Of a stretch of 64,000 nt of DNA, positions 1 through 11,813 are shown in pieces (within the stretch, counting starts at the first letter, position 1; each line of letters begins with the position of its first letter). A program made the position numbers and the translations under genes. The stretch lies in contig CM061130.1 of the NCBI GenBank assembly GCA_030789695.1, positions 17,292,561-17,356,560 of the forward strand, read 5' to 3'. This DNA comes from Scilla litardierei. Lineage: Eukaryota; Streptophyta; Magnoliopsida; Asparagales; Asparagaceae. A model generated the notes under the pieces. It saw nothing but the letters and a program-made list of their open reading frames with translations, had not been told where the DNA came from and ran no database searches.

Positions 1-1477
1 ATTGTTAGAAAAATAGTACAAGATAGTAATTTTAAAATTACGACCAAAAGTCTTCAAAGTTCAAGAACGACTTTTAACTCCATCGAAATTTAGGGATACA
101 TATTTAAAGAAGTTTAGAACAAAATTTAAATTGAGTGAAACTTCAAATAAGGAAAGCATTCGAAAATAACTTTGGAAGAATCAAGATTTGCAACGGAAAA
201 CATTTGAAAGATCAAGGATAATTGTAATGAGGTGGTCATGTGAATTGAGGACAAGGGAAGTGGTTACGGAAACGTAATTTTCCAAAAATCTGTAGTCGGG
301 AAAATGTTTGAACATAACTTTGATTTGTTGAAAGCTGAAATCATCTGTGACTTGAAAAGTATATTAAGGGAGCGCGACGAGTCATTTGAATAGCATAAAT
401 AAGAAAGGAAAATTCATAAATCGAATTTGGAAAATAGAATTACGGCTCAGAATTAAATCGATTTATGAAAAGGGACAAGATATTCAAATAGGTATGAAAG
501 GTATAGGCTGTAAAACATTATAAAACAGTAATCAAAATCTCGTCAAAACTTTCGAATTTCAAAAATTAATTTAAGTCAACGAAAGAGTACGAGATATAAG
601 TATACATATAACAATTGAAATTCCATTTAGCTTGGAAAAGATTTTAAAGTATGTATGCTATGCGATTAAAATGGATCTCATAGTTAGAAAATGGTATATC
701 GAATTTTCCAAAATAGTATTGTAGTCTTTAAACCGAAATGCGAAAATATAGACAAGAAAATGGTTACGAGTTAGCAATTATAATTACAACCATTAGACTC
801 CGAAATCTACAAGAAATTTGACTCAATCGAAAAGTGAGAAATTTTAAGTATATACGTAGCGGGTTTAAAACAAAATTTAAACTTAACGAAAACTTTAATA
901 AGGGAAATCGAAAAATAACTTTAAAAGAAATTAAGCCTTACGAATGGGGACCTTCGAAGGATCAACGATTATCGAAACGTGGTGGTCATGGGAATCGAGG
1001 CAAGGGATTTGGTCGGATGATCAAAACATAAATACGCCTAGGTTATGACTTAGGAAAATCTTCGGAAACTCCTATGGTCAACCAACTAAAGATTATGGAA
1101 CTAAGCGCTAAGACTTCCCTAAGGGCTAGACAGCGATGAAATGAGTTCAGGTTTGTTCGAAATCGATGAACCCAAGCGAGAGACCAAAGAATTCTAGAAG
1201 TCTACCCTAGTCAAAGCTAGACAGGAACCACTAAGGTAACTCCTACGACGACCAAATCAACTCCTAGCGGGGAGTCTAACTAACAATCAGGGGCCTCTAA
1301 CTAACAAGCACGGACGTCTAACTAAGTCTTCCTACCACCTAGTGACATAGGAAAACTACTAGACTCAAGGCTTATAAATTGGATGTTCTAATTTATTTAA
1401 TGGACATTCCATAATTATTATCATTGTTCCGATAGTTCACATTTGCAAATGGACCTGCATGGGCCACTAATAAAACC
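1..1477 (-). mobile_element. Internal non-coding region of a minus-strand LTR element (LARD-like), cut by the window edge
   Basis: Read on the minus strand this stretch follows directly after an LTR end (1478) and begins GGTTTTATTAGTGGCCCATG. The 13686-28679 element begins its internal region with the nearly identical GGTTTTAGTGATGGCCCATG at 19241. The similarity continues in patches for more than 1 kb, for example around CGATTATCGTTGATCCTTCGAA. It is AT-rich with many stops in all frames, and no gag or pol motif is visible. I infer a non-autonomous gypsy-derived element whose other LTR lies to the left of the window. The short ORF at 834-1031 has no recognisable domain. Confidence 0.7.
85..1015. 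repeat. Direct duplication (about 85-265 and 838-1015) inside the internal region
   Basis: Two segments about 750 bp apart share the same order of words (GAAATTT, ACAAAATTTAAA, AAATAACTTT, GATCAA, GTGGTCATG, GGCAAGGG or similar) with many substitutions. The related internal region at about 19730-19900 holds one equivalent block on the opposite strand. An old internal duplication of this element family is the simplest reading. Confidence 0.45.
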
Positions 1478-2200
1478 TGTCACGCCCCGCTTCCCAAAAA
1501 TGTGGAGGTGAGACGTGAGAAGGTCCGCACAAACTTGAAGCTGTGAAGCTCCAAGTCTGATAAGCGTAAAAAAACACTTATTATGGCCGGTCCTTGCAAA
1601 GAGAAACGAAATAACGATGATAATAAGGAAATGAGACGACATTTTATTGAATATCCAAATGTCCATAAACAAATTACAATATCACAGAAAAGCCACCAGG
1701 CTAAAGGAAAAAGAGTCTAAGGCCCAACATGGCCTACAAAATATAACATATAAAACAAAGGTGCCACGCACCGACAACTAACATGAATCCTAAAACATAA
1801 AGGAAACTCAACAAAGTCACCGGTGTCCACAAGACTCCTCCACAGCAAACACAACGTCCTCTGCAACAAGCTCTGGCTCTGAGTCTAACATGTGACACCC
1901 AAAAGAGAGAGGGGCACATGTCAGCAAGTCTAAAAAGACTTGTGCAAGGAAACGGAAAGAAAGGTAAACTAGCAACCTAGCAGTTATAGTATGATGCATG
2001 ACATGGAAAATATAGCATGGAAGTGACAAGTAACGGGAAATACAAGTAGCACGTAGCAAGTATGGCATGGATAACAAGTTTTGCAAGTTTAAACACGGAC
2101 AAGTACAAGTCAAATAAATCACGTCAAGTAAATCACGTCAAATGAACACGTCAAGTAACAAGTGGTAGTTGTGACATGTATTGTCAAGTAACAAGTACAA

Positions 2201-2355
2201 GTACAAGGGATCACCCACACATGGATGCCCTATTGCCCGCAGGCTGTAGTCATGTACAAGGGATCACTCAGAGAGTGCCCTATTGACCGCAGGCTGTGTT
2301 CACGCATCAAGTACAAGGGATCACTCAACGAGTGCCCTATTGCCCGCAGGCTGTG
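2201..2355 (-). repeat. Three tandem units of about 52-58 bp in the LTR
   Basis: Units start at about 2201, 2253 and 2311. Each contains GTACAAGGGATCAC, TGCCCTATTG and CCGCAGGCTGT. Between the last two of these motifs each unit has a different spacer. The related LTR at 53059 has only a weak counterpart, so the array is a lineage-specific expansion within the 3' half of the LTR. Confidence 0.75.
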
Positions 2356-2481
2356 TTGAGCTCGTCTTCTGGAACACGAGCCAGAAAGTGTATTTAACAA
2401 GTATGGCGTAGGGGTGCACCTAGCCGGAACAAGTAGCACTAGTATGTAGCGATGCTACGCAATCACGATGAGTATTCAAGT

Positions 2482-2780
2482 ATGCAATGACATGAGCAGA
2501 TATTCGCGTACCGTTAATAAAAATTAAACGTGACAGGCAAAATGCAATGACATGAACAGATATTCACGTACCGTTTATTGAAATTAGACATGACAGGCAA
2601 AATGCAATGGCATGAACAGATATTCACGTACCGTTTATTGAAATTAGACATGACAGGCAAAATGCAATGGCATGAACAATATTCGCGTACCGTTTATTTA
2701 AATTAAACGTGGCAGTTAAAGATGCATGGATGACATGAACAGTTAATACGCGTACCGTTAATTGAAATTAAACGTGACAT
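2482..2780 (-). repeat. About five tandem copies of a 60-bp unit in the LTR
   Basis: Copies begin near 2482, 2542, 2603, 2663 and 2721. Each carries TGCAATG, CATGAACAG, ATTCACGTACCGTT and a (T)AAATTAAACGTGACA ending. The middle copies are nearly identical and the outer ones diverged, which is the usual pattern of unequal crossing over or replication slippage. Confidence 0.8.
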
Positions 2781-3417
2781 ACAAGCATGATGAGGGTGAC
2801 GGACCAAGCTTCGTTGTCAAGCTAGGTCAATGGCGTCTGGACGGCTATCCTTTCACCGTCTAGTCTCTTTTACGCTAAAGCAAGGTAATGGCCTAAGACA
2901 TGGCCCAAACCAAGAGAGGCAAGTTTCACTTGCCTGGCACCGAGGAGAACGATCAACGAAGGCACATCACACAAATTGTTATCTACGGGAATGGATCACT
3001 GTCATGGAAAAACAACATTAGAATGGTAACTAATCCGTATTCACAATCGAACCCTACGATTTCTAATGATCCATTTTATTAGGGTTTCACAAATATCAAG
3101 TGTGGGTTATGAGATTATTAAAGGAAGAATACTACCCGTGAAGAAGCGGAGGAACGACGCCGAGAACTACGGCGACGGAAGAACGATCCGGCTCAGATCT
3201 GGAAATGGGGAAAATCTGGAGAAATGGGTTTGGATGAGGCTTTTGGGGATTTGATGAGGGTTTGTGGTTGAGGAGAGGTAGGATATGTGAAATGAGGGTT
3301 TGGATGATGATGGATGAGCTTGGGATGAAGGATCAATGGTTTGGGGAAGAAGGGGGCTCAATGAGGGAGAAATTAGGGGTTGGGGTGATGAGGAAGAAGA
3401 AGAAAACGTTTGGGGCA

Positions 3418-3426
3418 TATTTATAG
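3418..3426 (-). promoter_or_regulatory. Predicted TATA box of the minus-strand LTR
   Basis: The minus strand reads CTATAAATA here. It is followed downstream by a purine-poor, then GC-rich stretch that would be the leader. The array of CTAGTCGG palindromes ends about 45 bp upstream. This is a position-and-motif call; no transcript evidence is available. Confidence 0.55.
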
Positions 3427-3470
3427 AAAAGTGTGGCGGCTAGGGCAAAACTAGGGTTTCCTGGGCTGAT

Positions 3471-3863
3471 TAGTCGGTCAAAGAAGGATTGGTGACCGAC
3501 TAGCTTGGGAACTAGTCGGTCGGTTGATCAACTCAGACCGACTAAGAGTAAACAGTAGCTCGCTCAGGAAAACTAGACTATGAGTTAGTCGGTCGGTGAA
3601 GGCTTGTCAACCGACTAGTTTGAGAACTAGTCGGTCGGTGAGTGTTCATTGACCGACTAAAGGTTGAATTCTGAGAGAGATCATGGAAATGAGAGTTAGT
3701 CGGTCTGAGAAGGATTCCTGACCGACTAGTTTAGCATCTAGTCGGTCGATGGTTGTTCTTAGACCGACTAAGAGTAAACAGTAACTCCAGAATAATTGAT
3801 TGAATGAACTAGTCGGTTCCAGTTGATTTCCTGACCGACTAGTTTTGAAACTAGTCGGTCGGT
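3471..3863. repeat. Array of CCGACTAG / CTAGTCGG palindromic hairpins in a gypsy-type LTR
   Basis: GACCGACTAG and CTAGTCGGTC alternate about every 30-60 bp. Several adjacent pairs form near-perfect hairpins: about 3611-3635 has 11-bp arms around TGAG, and about 3833-3860 has 13-bp arms around a TG loop. Spacers between hairpins differ, so this is a motif array and not a simple tandem repeat. The same motif array occurs in the copia LTR at 60496-61027. Confidence 0.85.
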
Positions 3864-4500
3864 TGATCTTCTTGAAACAACTAACGTGCACGAAAAGTCT
3901 CGAAATGGAGCGCGAAGGTCCGGGATGAATTCTAAGGTTTCTAGGATCAACCTATCGCTAAGATATGATCGATATGAAGCTCGTCACGAGTGACTTACTC
4001 CGAGTTCAATGATTCTAAGGAAGAAGCTAGAAGATCACATCAAAAGGAATGAAAACAAAAGCTAGGTAATCTCAACGAGATGAATGAAAGCGAGAACTAT
4101 GGAAATGGAAACCACACAAGGAGAGAACCCATCATCACAAGCAAAAAACACTGATAATCCAATCATACAAAAACCAGTCGTTACAAGTCCTGCCCTACAG
4201 AGGACTAGACCTACCCGTTGCTGTTTTCATTAGTTTACTTTCAGTACTTTTGCTTGTGTACGTTCCTGTCGTTGTACTCTGGCCCAGCTGTGGCTTTCTT
4301 GTTTAATTTCGTATATGGACTTTATTCTCTGGATGTGGCTTCTTATCTTTTGAATGTATTCTTATTGTTCTGAAATGCATACAAGAATCTGTCATGTGTT
4401 TTATCACAGACGCTCATTGAACTTGAGCTTCACCGCTCCAGTTCATGCGGGCCGCGTAACGCTCTCGTTTTCGGTGTCTTTTGGGAAGCGGGGTGTTACA

Positions 4501-6205
4501 AAGGGACATCCAAGGTAAAGAAATCTAAACAAAGCGTGTTTAGATCTAAATATGAAATATTTAAAATGCAGGAAGGAGAAAGCATCTCAGAAATGTTCAC
4601 AAGGTTCACAGACATCGTGAACGCTTTGGATGGACTTGGGAAGGTGATTTTTTAAGTGGATCGTGTAGAGAATATCATTGACTCACTTATGTCTCAATGG
4701 GAGTCAAAAGACAACGTGATTTTGGAGTCAAATGACATGTCCAAATACACCGTCTAGGAGTGCATTGAGAATCTCATGCATATGAAGTAAAGCTTCAACA
4801 TAAGAAAGAGATTCAACCAACGAAACCCGGGAAGCAAAAGAGGGTTGAATTTCATGCCGAGAAGGAGGCAATTGAGTGGAGAAAGAAATTCCATCGGGAA
4901 GTTCTGAGTGAAGATGATGTAGAAGATGATGTTAGTGATCATGATTACATCGAGCTTGCCAAGCAATTCAAGCAATTCAATGCATTCCTCAAGGGCAAGT
5001 AAGGTAAATCTTTGTCAAAGTTTACCTCCAAGTCTAACAATTTTATTTGTTTCAATTTTATCATATTTCTACCGAATGCCCTTCCAAGCCCGACAAAGAA
5101 ACTTATCAGGGTAAAGGGAAGAAGCATTGTAAAGGCAAGTCCAAGTTCAAGAACAAAAAGAAGGGACTTATCGGCACATTTGATGACTCCGATGAGGACA
5201 CATCAAGTAATGAAGAAGAGGATGACAACAAGGAAGCTCACTTGTGCTTCGCGGCTTTTGATGATTCTTTATCAATCTCCTCAAGATCAAGCGATGAAGA
5301 GGTAAAGGCGTGGCTCAACTCTAATGAAGAAATGTGCTTCATGGATAATGGAGAAGAGTCTTCGTCAAGCTCTAGCGAGGACGAAAGCGATGAGAAAGTT
5401 GAGGAGGAGACGCTATCCTACGAGGAGCTCGAATACCGCTTCAATGTGGCATACAACGTGGCAAGTAAGTGCATCGACTCATATGATAAATTGAAAGCAA
5501 AATTTAAGAATGCTATGAGTAGGGTGCATGCTTTAGTGTAAATAATAATGATGCTTTGCATGTTTGTGACACTAGTGAGAGAGACACACTTCTTTCTCAA
5601 GTTAAGGATTTGAGCATAACCACTGAAAAATTAGTTTCTCAAAACCTTAGCTTAGAAACCCGCATTTAACAACTTACGTTGAAATGTGAAGAGGAATCTC
5701 AAAAGCTTATATTGTTCTTGCTAGGGATTCACTCCACGGTTTGCTTGAAAAACAACATCCGACAAACCATAGAGGATGTCTGGAATAAACTCCAAAGGTG
5801 GTTACCAAACCCACCTCTAATTCTTCTTATGGTACAAATACAAGAAATATTGCTAAAACACCTAAAAAGAATCACCATGCTTTCTTGTATAACAATAACA
5901 CCAACAAGAAGCATGTAAATCACAAGGTGGTGAGGAAAAATGAAAATCCTTCATTTTTTGCTAAGAAGCAAAATCCTCATTCTATGCATGTTTAGAAAAT
6001 ATTTTCTACACCTAAGCATGCCACATCCATCCCTCTTGCAAATGCAAAACTCTTGTCTTGGAAATCCTTGTGTTTATGGATTCCCACTAGGTGTAGTGTG
6101 CAAGAGAGTGATAGTTACATCAACTCTCTAGTTAGGGATGTGATTACCTCATGTGATTACATTAGGAAATCAAACTCCTCATGGAGTTGGTTCCCTAATG
6201 TTTAG
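4501..6205 (+). pseudogene. Decayed gag of a SIRE/Maximus-like Ty1-copia element
   Basis: Conceptual translation gives a UBN2-type gag segment (4501-4800, ESISEMFTRFTDIVNALDGLGK) that aligns with the intact gag at 62230-62480, broken by stops. An open stretch at 5047-5541 (CKGKSKFKNKKKGLIGTFDD followed by acidic D/E/S tracts and LCF) aligns with the part after the zinc knuckle at 62810-62990. The CCHC itself is lost. Further gag-tail pieces (5680-6205, for example KKNHHAFLYNN) sit in shifting frames. The 5' end is cut by the 1478-4500 insertion. Gag would form the virus-like particle; this copy cannot. Confidence 0.8.
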
Positions 6206-7208
6206 GTCTCACACACATATGCATATTGCATGTGTATTGTGCTTAAATGTTTATTTTTAGCATACCCATTGTTTGTGTGTGTTTCATGATTTTGAAAATG
6301 TTTTCAAATTTATTTTTCATGAAAATAGGGACCTTGGGGAATACATTGTCATGGATGCATTCATTTATCCATATGTATGACAATGGGGGAGTTATTATGT
6401 TAATTATGTTTATAATTATCTTTACAACATTATTTAACTCTTATTTTGGGTTTTGATTAAGATCATTATTTACAATTGGTTATTATGGTCTTGATCTTAA
6501 TCCATTGATATTGCCAATATGTTTCATGTTATATTTTGTTTTGGGAATGTCATTGTGTATCAATGAAACTCGATTTTTTCCATATCTATTGCTTTGATAC
6601 ACTTTAGGCCCATAGCTCCAATTATGAATAACAATTGGTAAAGAGGATTATCTTTCAAGATTCTTTTTCTACAATTGGTATTTCTCAATTGTTAGAGATT
6701 GTTTATCTACTACTTTACAATTGTTATTAGATCTTAGAAGTCAAATTTTTTTTGACCATTTCTATGATCTAGGGGAGCATGTGATAGTGATTGATACCCA
6801 CTAAATTTTTACAAATTTGGTATCATACATCTCCTTATATCTTGTATATTGTCACATCTTTAATTAAGATGACAAGGGGGCTATTTTTGATGTCCACCTT
6901 TTTGACGATGTCAAGGAAGAGAGATATATGCATTATGTAAATCTTGTATTTTATACATATGTATTTGGGGAGAGAGATATATCTATGGGGAGAAATATGC
7001 ATGTTATATTCCTATTGCAATTGATTATGTAATCCATGCCTATTATATGTCACTATGGTTTTCTCATTATTTCATTTGGTATAATGAGTATTTTCAATTG
7101 TGTATCTCATTTTACAATTGGTGCATATAAGTAGGGGAAGCTCATTAGCATTGTGCTTTATTTATTTTGTATTTACATAATGTGTGTCATCATTAAAAAG
7201 TAGGAAAT
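6206..7208 (+). mobile_element. Non-coding 3' part of the same copia element with polypurine tract
   Basis: Protease, integrase and reverse transcriptase are all absent, so pol has been deleted between gag and this part. The text is AT-rich, with ATTTTTGATGTC followed by TTTTTGACGATGTCAA near 6885-6915, a phrase typical of the 3' non-coding region of SIRE-like elements. AAAAAGTAGGAAA at 7195-7207 is the polypurine tract immediately before the LTR. Short ORFs here (for example 6247-6456, hydrophobic) have no recognisable family. Confidence 0.65.
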
Positions 7209-7690
7209 TGTTGAGTATTGGTGTTTCATACCAATGCTATTTTGATGACGATCACAACATTATGTTGTTGCTAATGATTCTCTTGTTTTAGTCTCATAGT
7301 TAACATGACAAGAATATCATTTTTAGAGACTAACTACTTAGTGTAAGGATGGACATCAAGAGGAGAAATGCCAAAGCTTGGACTCAAGGGGTGCCAAAGC
7401 TTGGAGATGATGGGGAGCATCAAGGCATCAAGTTGAAGTCATAAACTCTAAGAAAAGCAATGTAATCCATGTAATATTTCATTTATTACTTTTCTTTTTT
7501 TGAGTCTAGGTTTAATGTAATGCCTTGATAGATGGTCTATTCATTTATGCATATGCATTTAACCATCTTAGTGAGCCTTAGGATTATCATAGAATCCAAC
7601 CCAATAGGCTCATCTTGCCCAAAGACTCAATTGGAGTATCTGGCTCTCTAACAGTCGCTTGTTGAAGGTTTTACATTAACCTAGACTCAA
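7209..7690 (+). repeat. Truncated 3' LTR of the SIRE-like copia element
   Basis: The LTR opens TGTTGAGTATTGG, exactly as the LTR at 60093 does. Both contain TAGGATTATCATAGAA about 335-372 bp in. After roughly 7690 the similarity stops: the palindrome array, TATA box and the ACTACA end seen at 60496-61813 are all missing. The right part was therefore lost or displaced, and the exact breakpoint is uncertain by some tens of bases. Confidence 0.7.
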
Positions 7691-9799
7691 AAAGAAGAGA
7701 GTAGAAGAGAATTTGGGAGAAAAGAGTAGAAGAGCCAAGAATTAAGTAGAATAGTCAAGAAGTTATATTTACAAGTTTGCCATTTCCCCAAATAAAAAGA
7801 AAGAAAAGAAAAGAGAAGAGAAGAGTGCAGAATGTTGGAGAATTAAGTAACTAAAGATATGTCTCCCAAGAATCCTCTTATTTACAAATTTGCCATCACT
7901 CATATTCTTTCACAATTGCCTGCCAACTTTCTTCTTTAATTACAAGTTTGCCATTCCTTCCATATGTCACTTTTTCTTACACACATCTACACTGAATTAC
8001 AAGTAAGCCATTACTTCTCACACTCTCCTATTATGCACACACTCTCCCCATTAATCATAAGAATGCCACTAACCCTAACCCCTTCTCACACTAGCTCCTC
8101 TACACCAATCCTATACACCCATTCACACATATACACATACCATCATACAACCACATTCATGCATCACATATCCATGCATCACCTCACCATTCAAGCACGT
8201 ACACTACACCCACATTACTAAACACATTATATTACTAATACATAAGCATTTAACAAGCATCCATGGGAAACCATGCTAGAAACCAATAAGAATACACCAT
8301 TAGCATCAATTATTAACACTAATAGTAAGTCTAATTACTAGGACTACTCTGCACAATCATGCAATATTACTATACCATTTCATAGTTCACTGCACATACT
8401 ACATGCACAATCAACCATATAAAATACACGCCAATATGTACTCACTTATACAATACATAATACATAGATACACACTCTATTTTCACACAAAATCATATGC
8501 CCTACGTATATGGCACTTTGGGCCATTACATTCTACTCACCTTAAAAATCAAGTCTGTCCTCGGATTCCCAAACTAAGGGCCAACTTAAGGATGGACAGA
8601 CTTAGACATTAGGGTCACTATACCCCATGTATACATATACTACATGCACTATAACAAAAACAAGGCATGCTCATGTGCATACACTTACACATATATCAAA
8701 TAATCATACACATAACTGGGGATACACCTATCCATGCATGGGCACACACCCATACACATTCATCTACAAATCATACCAACATATACATACATTTAATTAT
8801 AAACACACATGCTAGGTACATCCAAATACTAGATAGTCATACATCAAGGTTTATACACATAGCTATCCATATGATGGTACATCTGTCCCCTCACGGGTAA
8901 GCGTATCCGCTTACCACCATACATACATCCATATACATCTTCCAGATATATATCAAACACACAACTCTAGTACACTTAGGGCATGCCCACTCATACCTGA
9001 GTGGAACACAAAGATCCGCACATGGATTTTCACAATCAGCATGTACATATATACTACATATTACAACTATAGACGGCATACCATGTATTAATATATATAC
9101 GCATGCACCTCTATACACAGACACACAATCATGTATGTCTCCTAGTATCCATCCAACATTCACAGATGTGTCATCTCACAAGGTTTACTATATCAATAGC
9201 AATACACATAAATAACCATACAAAAATATATTCATCCATACATAGGTGTAGGTGTACTAGCTTACAGCCATACATGTATCATATACTCATCACATATATC
9301 AACTCATAACACTAATACTCTTAAGGCATATCCACACATACATGGGTGGAACTCAAGGATCCACACATGCATCTGCACACTCTACATATGCATATATCAC
9401 ATACAGTATATAGCCACTACACAGTACATCTATACACTACTCGCACCATAATTAAGTATATAACTCAAATCTACACACTATTCATAAGTTAACCATTTAT
9501 TAACACACACAGTCATATGCACATGAGTATATCATCTCAATATGCTCGACAAGCCATATTCAACACTTATAGAGCTATAGACGCATAGGTACACATACAT
9601 GCACACATAGATGTGTCCACACAGTCTTACTCAATCAACACTCTAGCATTTACCCTCAGGGCTATATACCTCAAGCTTCTGATATCAGGGTTCTATCTTA
9701 AGGCAGAACTCCTACCCACCATAACACTAAACTACTCTCAGAACACTACCGCACTACCCTTACACAGCCGCAGTGTGATGACCTACATGGGCCACCAAA
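7691..9799 (-). other. Low-complexity, retroelement-derived sequence without genes
   Basis: The left part repeats the phrase TTACAAGTTTGCCAT (7766, 7880, 7939 and more); a similar phrase lies upstream of the TATA box of the 25158-28125 LTR. The right part is rich in ACACATACAT words and holds an old duplication of about 350 bp (about 8972 and 9322: GGCAT..CCAC..CATAC, then GTGGAAC and GATCC). The end at 9775-9799 (ATGGGCCACCAAA) matches the start of the internal region seen at 1455-1477, so at least the right side is the internal region of another minus-strand element. Short ORFs carry no domain. Confidence 0.45.
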
Positions 9800-11808
9800 T
9801 ATAACGCCTCGCACCCCAGGATACCCGAAAAGTACGAATCCGTCCTAGGTTATCCCAGAGCAGCGAGTGTTACAAAGGAGAAAAGAAAAAATACAAAGAA
9901 ACCAGCAGGCCACTGCGCACTGCTGGGGTAGTACCTGTAATGTTTTCAAAGCACAACCCAACAACCATCAACATAAACATAGAAAGAAACAACACAGAGG
10001 GAAACTGTACAACAATTATACCTAGAGAAAAGTCTGATTTCTATACATCATCCATCTGTATATACATCCATCATTATCATCTCGTCACTACCCAAACAAA
10101 AGCCCAAAAGTACAAACACCCTCTCCTCTCCCCTCCCACCCCAACCTAACTCATCCACAGAACTCCATTGCTCCACCTCATAGCCACCAACCAACTCCAA
10201 CACTAACACCCGAAAAGTCAACGATGAGGCACGTCAAAGCGTGACCCAGTAGGATTACCATACCCCAACTAGCCCTTACATGAAGTGTGGGAAAGGTGCA
10301 CGTGAGCAGGCAGAGTGTATTACATGGCATAAACATCTACTGTAGTAATGGAATTAGCAACTATAGCTATGAACATATGGAAGTGTGCATGTGCAACATG
10401 CAAGGTGTACATACTAACATAATGTTCAAGAGGCAACATGTAACAAGTACAACTTTTATAATGAGCAACTAAGTGTTAATAGTACAACAATAGAAACTAG
10501 TAACATGAAGCCCATCTCACCCATTCACCTCTCACAACATCAAATAGCATTTCCAATCTCATTTCCAACATACACCCTCTCACAACTTCAAATAGCATTT
10601 CCAATCTCATTTCCAACATACACCCATTTCAAGCAATTCACACATTCATGGCAACAATCATACATATAAGGTAACAATCACATCTATAACCACAAGTCGC
10701 ACATAATGCTCAAAGATGTAATGATGCAAATGAAATACAATGCAATTGCTATGAGATGCAATGCAATGCAATGCAATGGGATCCCATGAATGTGCCGGCG
10801 TGCAAGTGTAGCGTGACTACTCCGATATCATGGGGAGCCACCCATGGATCGAGAAGTGACCAACGACGCTTTTCCGGCCTCTTACCATGGAACTACCATC
10901 CAAGCCGGTGCACCCCCAGTGTCCCTGGTATGATCATATCCAAGCTTGCTTTCTTTTTCCAACATCAATACCACTTGAAGGCCAACAGTGTTGCCAACAA
11001 TTAAATCACCAATATATTGAACATAAATGAAAATTAACAACTTTATGAAACATGAGGTGCCCAAATAAACAACCGATGAATCATGTAATAATCATATGTT
11101 GAAGCCACAAAACATGTAGATCCATAATTGAATACAAAACAATACATCCATGCAACCCAAATTCTGGAATAACCGAATAGTCCCAAACAGATGCATAATG
11201 CTCCAACTATTTGCACTAAACATCAATTTTTCTTCCTTAAGAGTTGTAGACATATGTGTCGTGGATTTACTAACAAAATTTCAAAAGGAAATTCCTACTG
11301 TGTGATTTATCGTGAATTGTTTGGTGAGACTTATCAAAACTGTTTTTCAGACAGATTTTAAGAGCTGTAAAGATTGCTAATTTAAGACACGTTGCAATTA
11401 GGATTTCAAAAACATGACCTAGGTCAAAGCTGTAGAACATGTTGATATATTTCCAACGAGTCCAAGAACACTAATTTCTATGGCGTGTGCTGGAACTGAT
11501 CTCAGTTTTGCCAAACTGCGTCCAGACTAGATAAAACTCAGAATTGCTCACCGCGCACAACCACTCAAAACTCAGAATTGCCCACCGCGCACATGCCCGA
11601 TGTATCCTTTCATCCTCTTCAGAGTTTGATTCTGGATATTCGACAGCTGACATCTAGATTCTGACTATGTTCACTTCGAATGTATTCCAGGAGGCTAATT
11701 TCTGTGCCGATGCACTTCCGAACTTGGGTTACCAATTGGATGAGGCCTGGGTTTCATGTTGGGGCGGGGGGGGGTGTGTGTGTGTGTGTTACCCTCGGAT
11801 TTGATGTA
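9800..11808 (-). repeat. Partial minus-strand gypsy-type LTR, host site of the 11814-34892 insertion
   Basis: The minus-strand end reads GGGTGCGAGGCGTTATA at 9800, a mutated form of the GGCGTTACA terminus, next to the conserved internal start. Inside are a 58-bp tandem pair (10527-10622), an ATGCA pentamer run (10758-10778) and phrases common in plant gypsy LTRs (AGCTGTAGAACATGTTGATA, CCAACGAGTCCAAGA near 11430-11470). A poly-G and TG microsatellite lies at 11764-11790. The LTR is interrupted at 11813 and may resume after 34897. Its 5' end was not found. Confidence 0.55.
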
Positions 11809-11813
11809 TTTTC

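Larger units (their letters stand above)
1478..4500 (-). repeat. LTR (3023 bp) of the minus-strand gypsy-type element
   Basis: On the minus strand the LTR runs from TGTAACACCCCGCTTCCC (4500) to GGGAAGCGGGGCGTGACA (1478). It therefore has TG...CA ends with long inverted similarity between them. The last 1.3 kb matches in order the end of the 53059-56013 LTR and of the 13686 LTR (AGGCAAGTG..CTTG, TTGACAACGAAG, GGGATCACT units, GGGAAGCG). It interrupts the gag frame that resumes at 4501. The target-site duplication cannot be tested because the left end is outside the window. It contains a TATA box, a GC-rich leader-like part (about 3150-3250), a palindrome array and two tandem repeats. Confidence 0.85.

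Noticed and set aside
1817..2122. Minus-strand 101-codon ORF with hydrophobic stretches
   Set aside because: It lies within the LTR 1478-4500, and the matching part of other LTRs is not open in the same frame.
4501..4505. AAGGG tested as TSD against AAACC before 1478 (solo LTR hypothesis)
   Set aside because: The flanks do not match and conserved internal sequence adjoins 1477, so 1478-4500 is the 5' LTR of a longer element.
9860..9875. GAGTGTTACAAAG as the other end of the LTR beginning at 9800
   Set aside because: It would give a 75-bp LTR; typical inner LTR sequence continues to about 11700.
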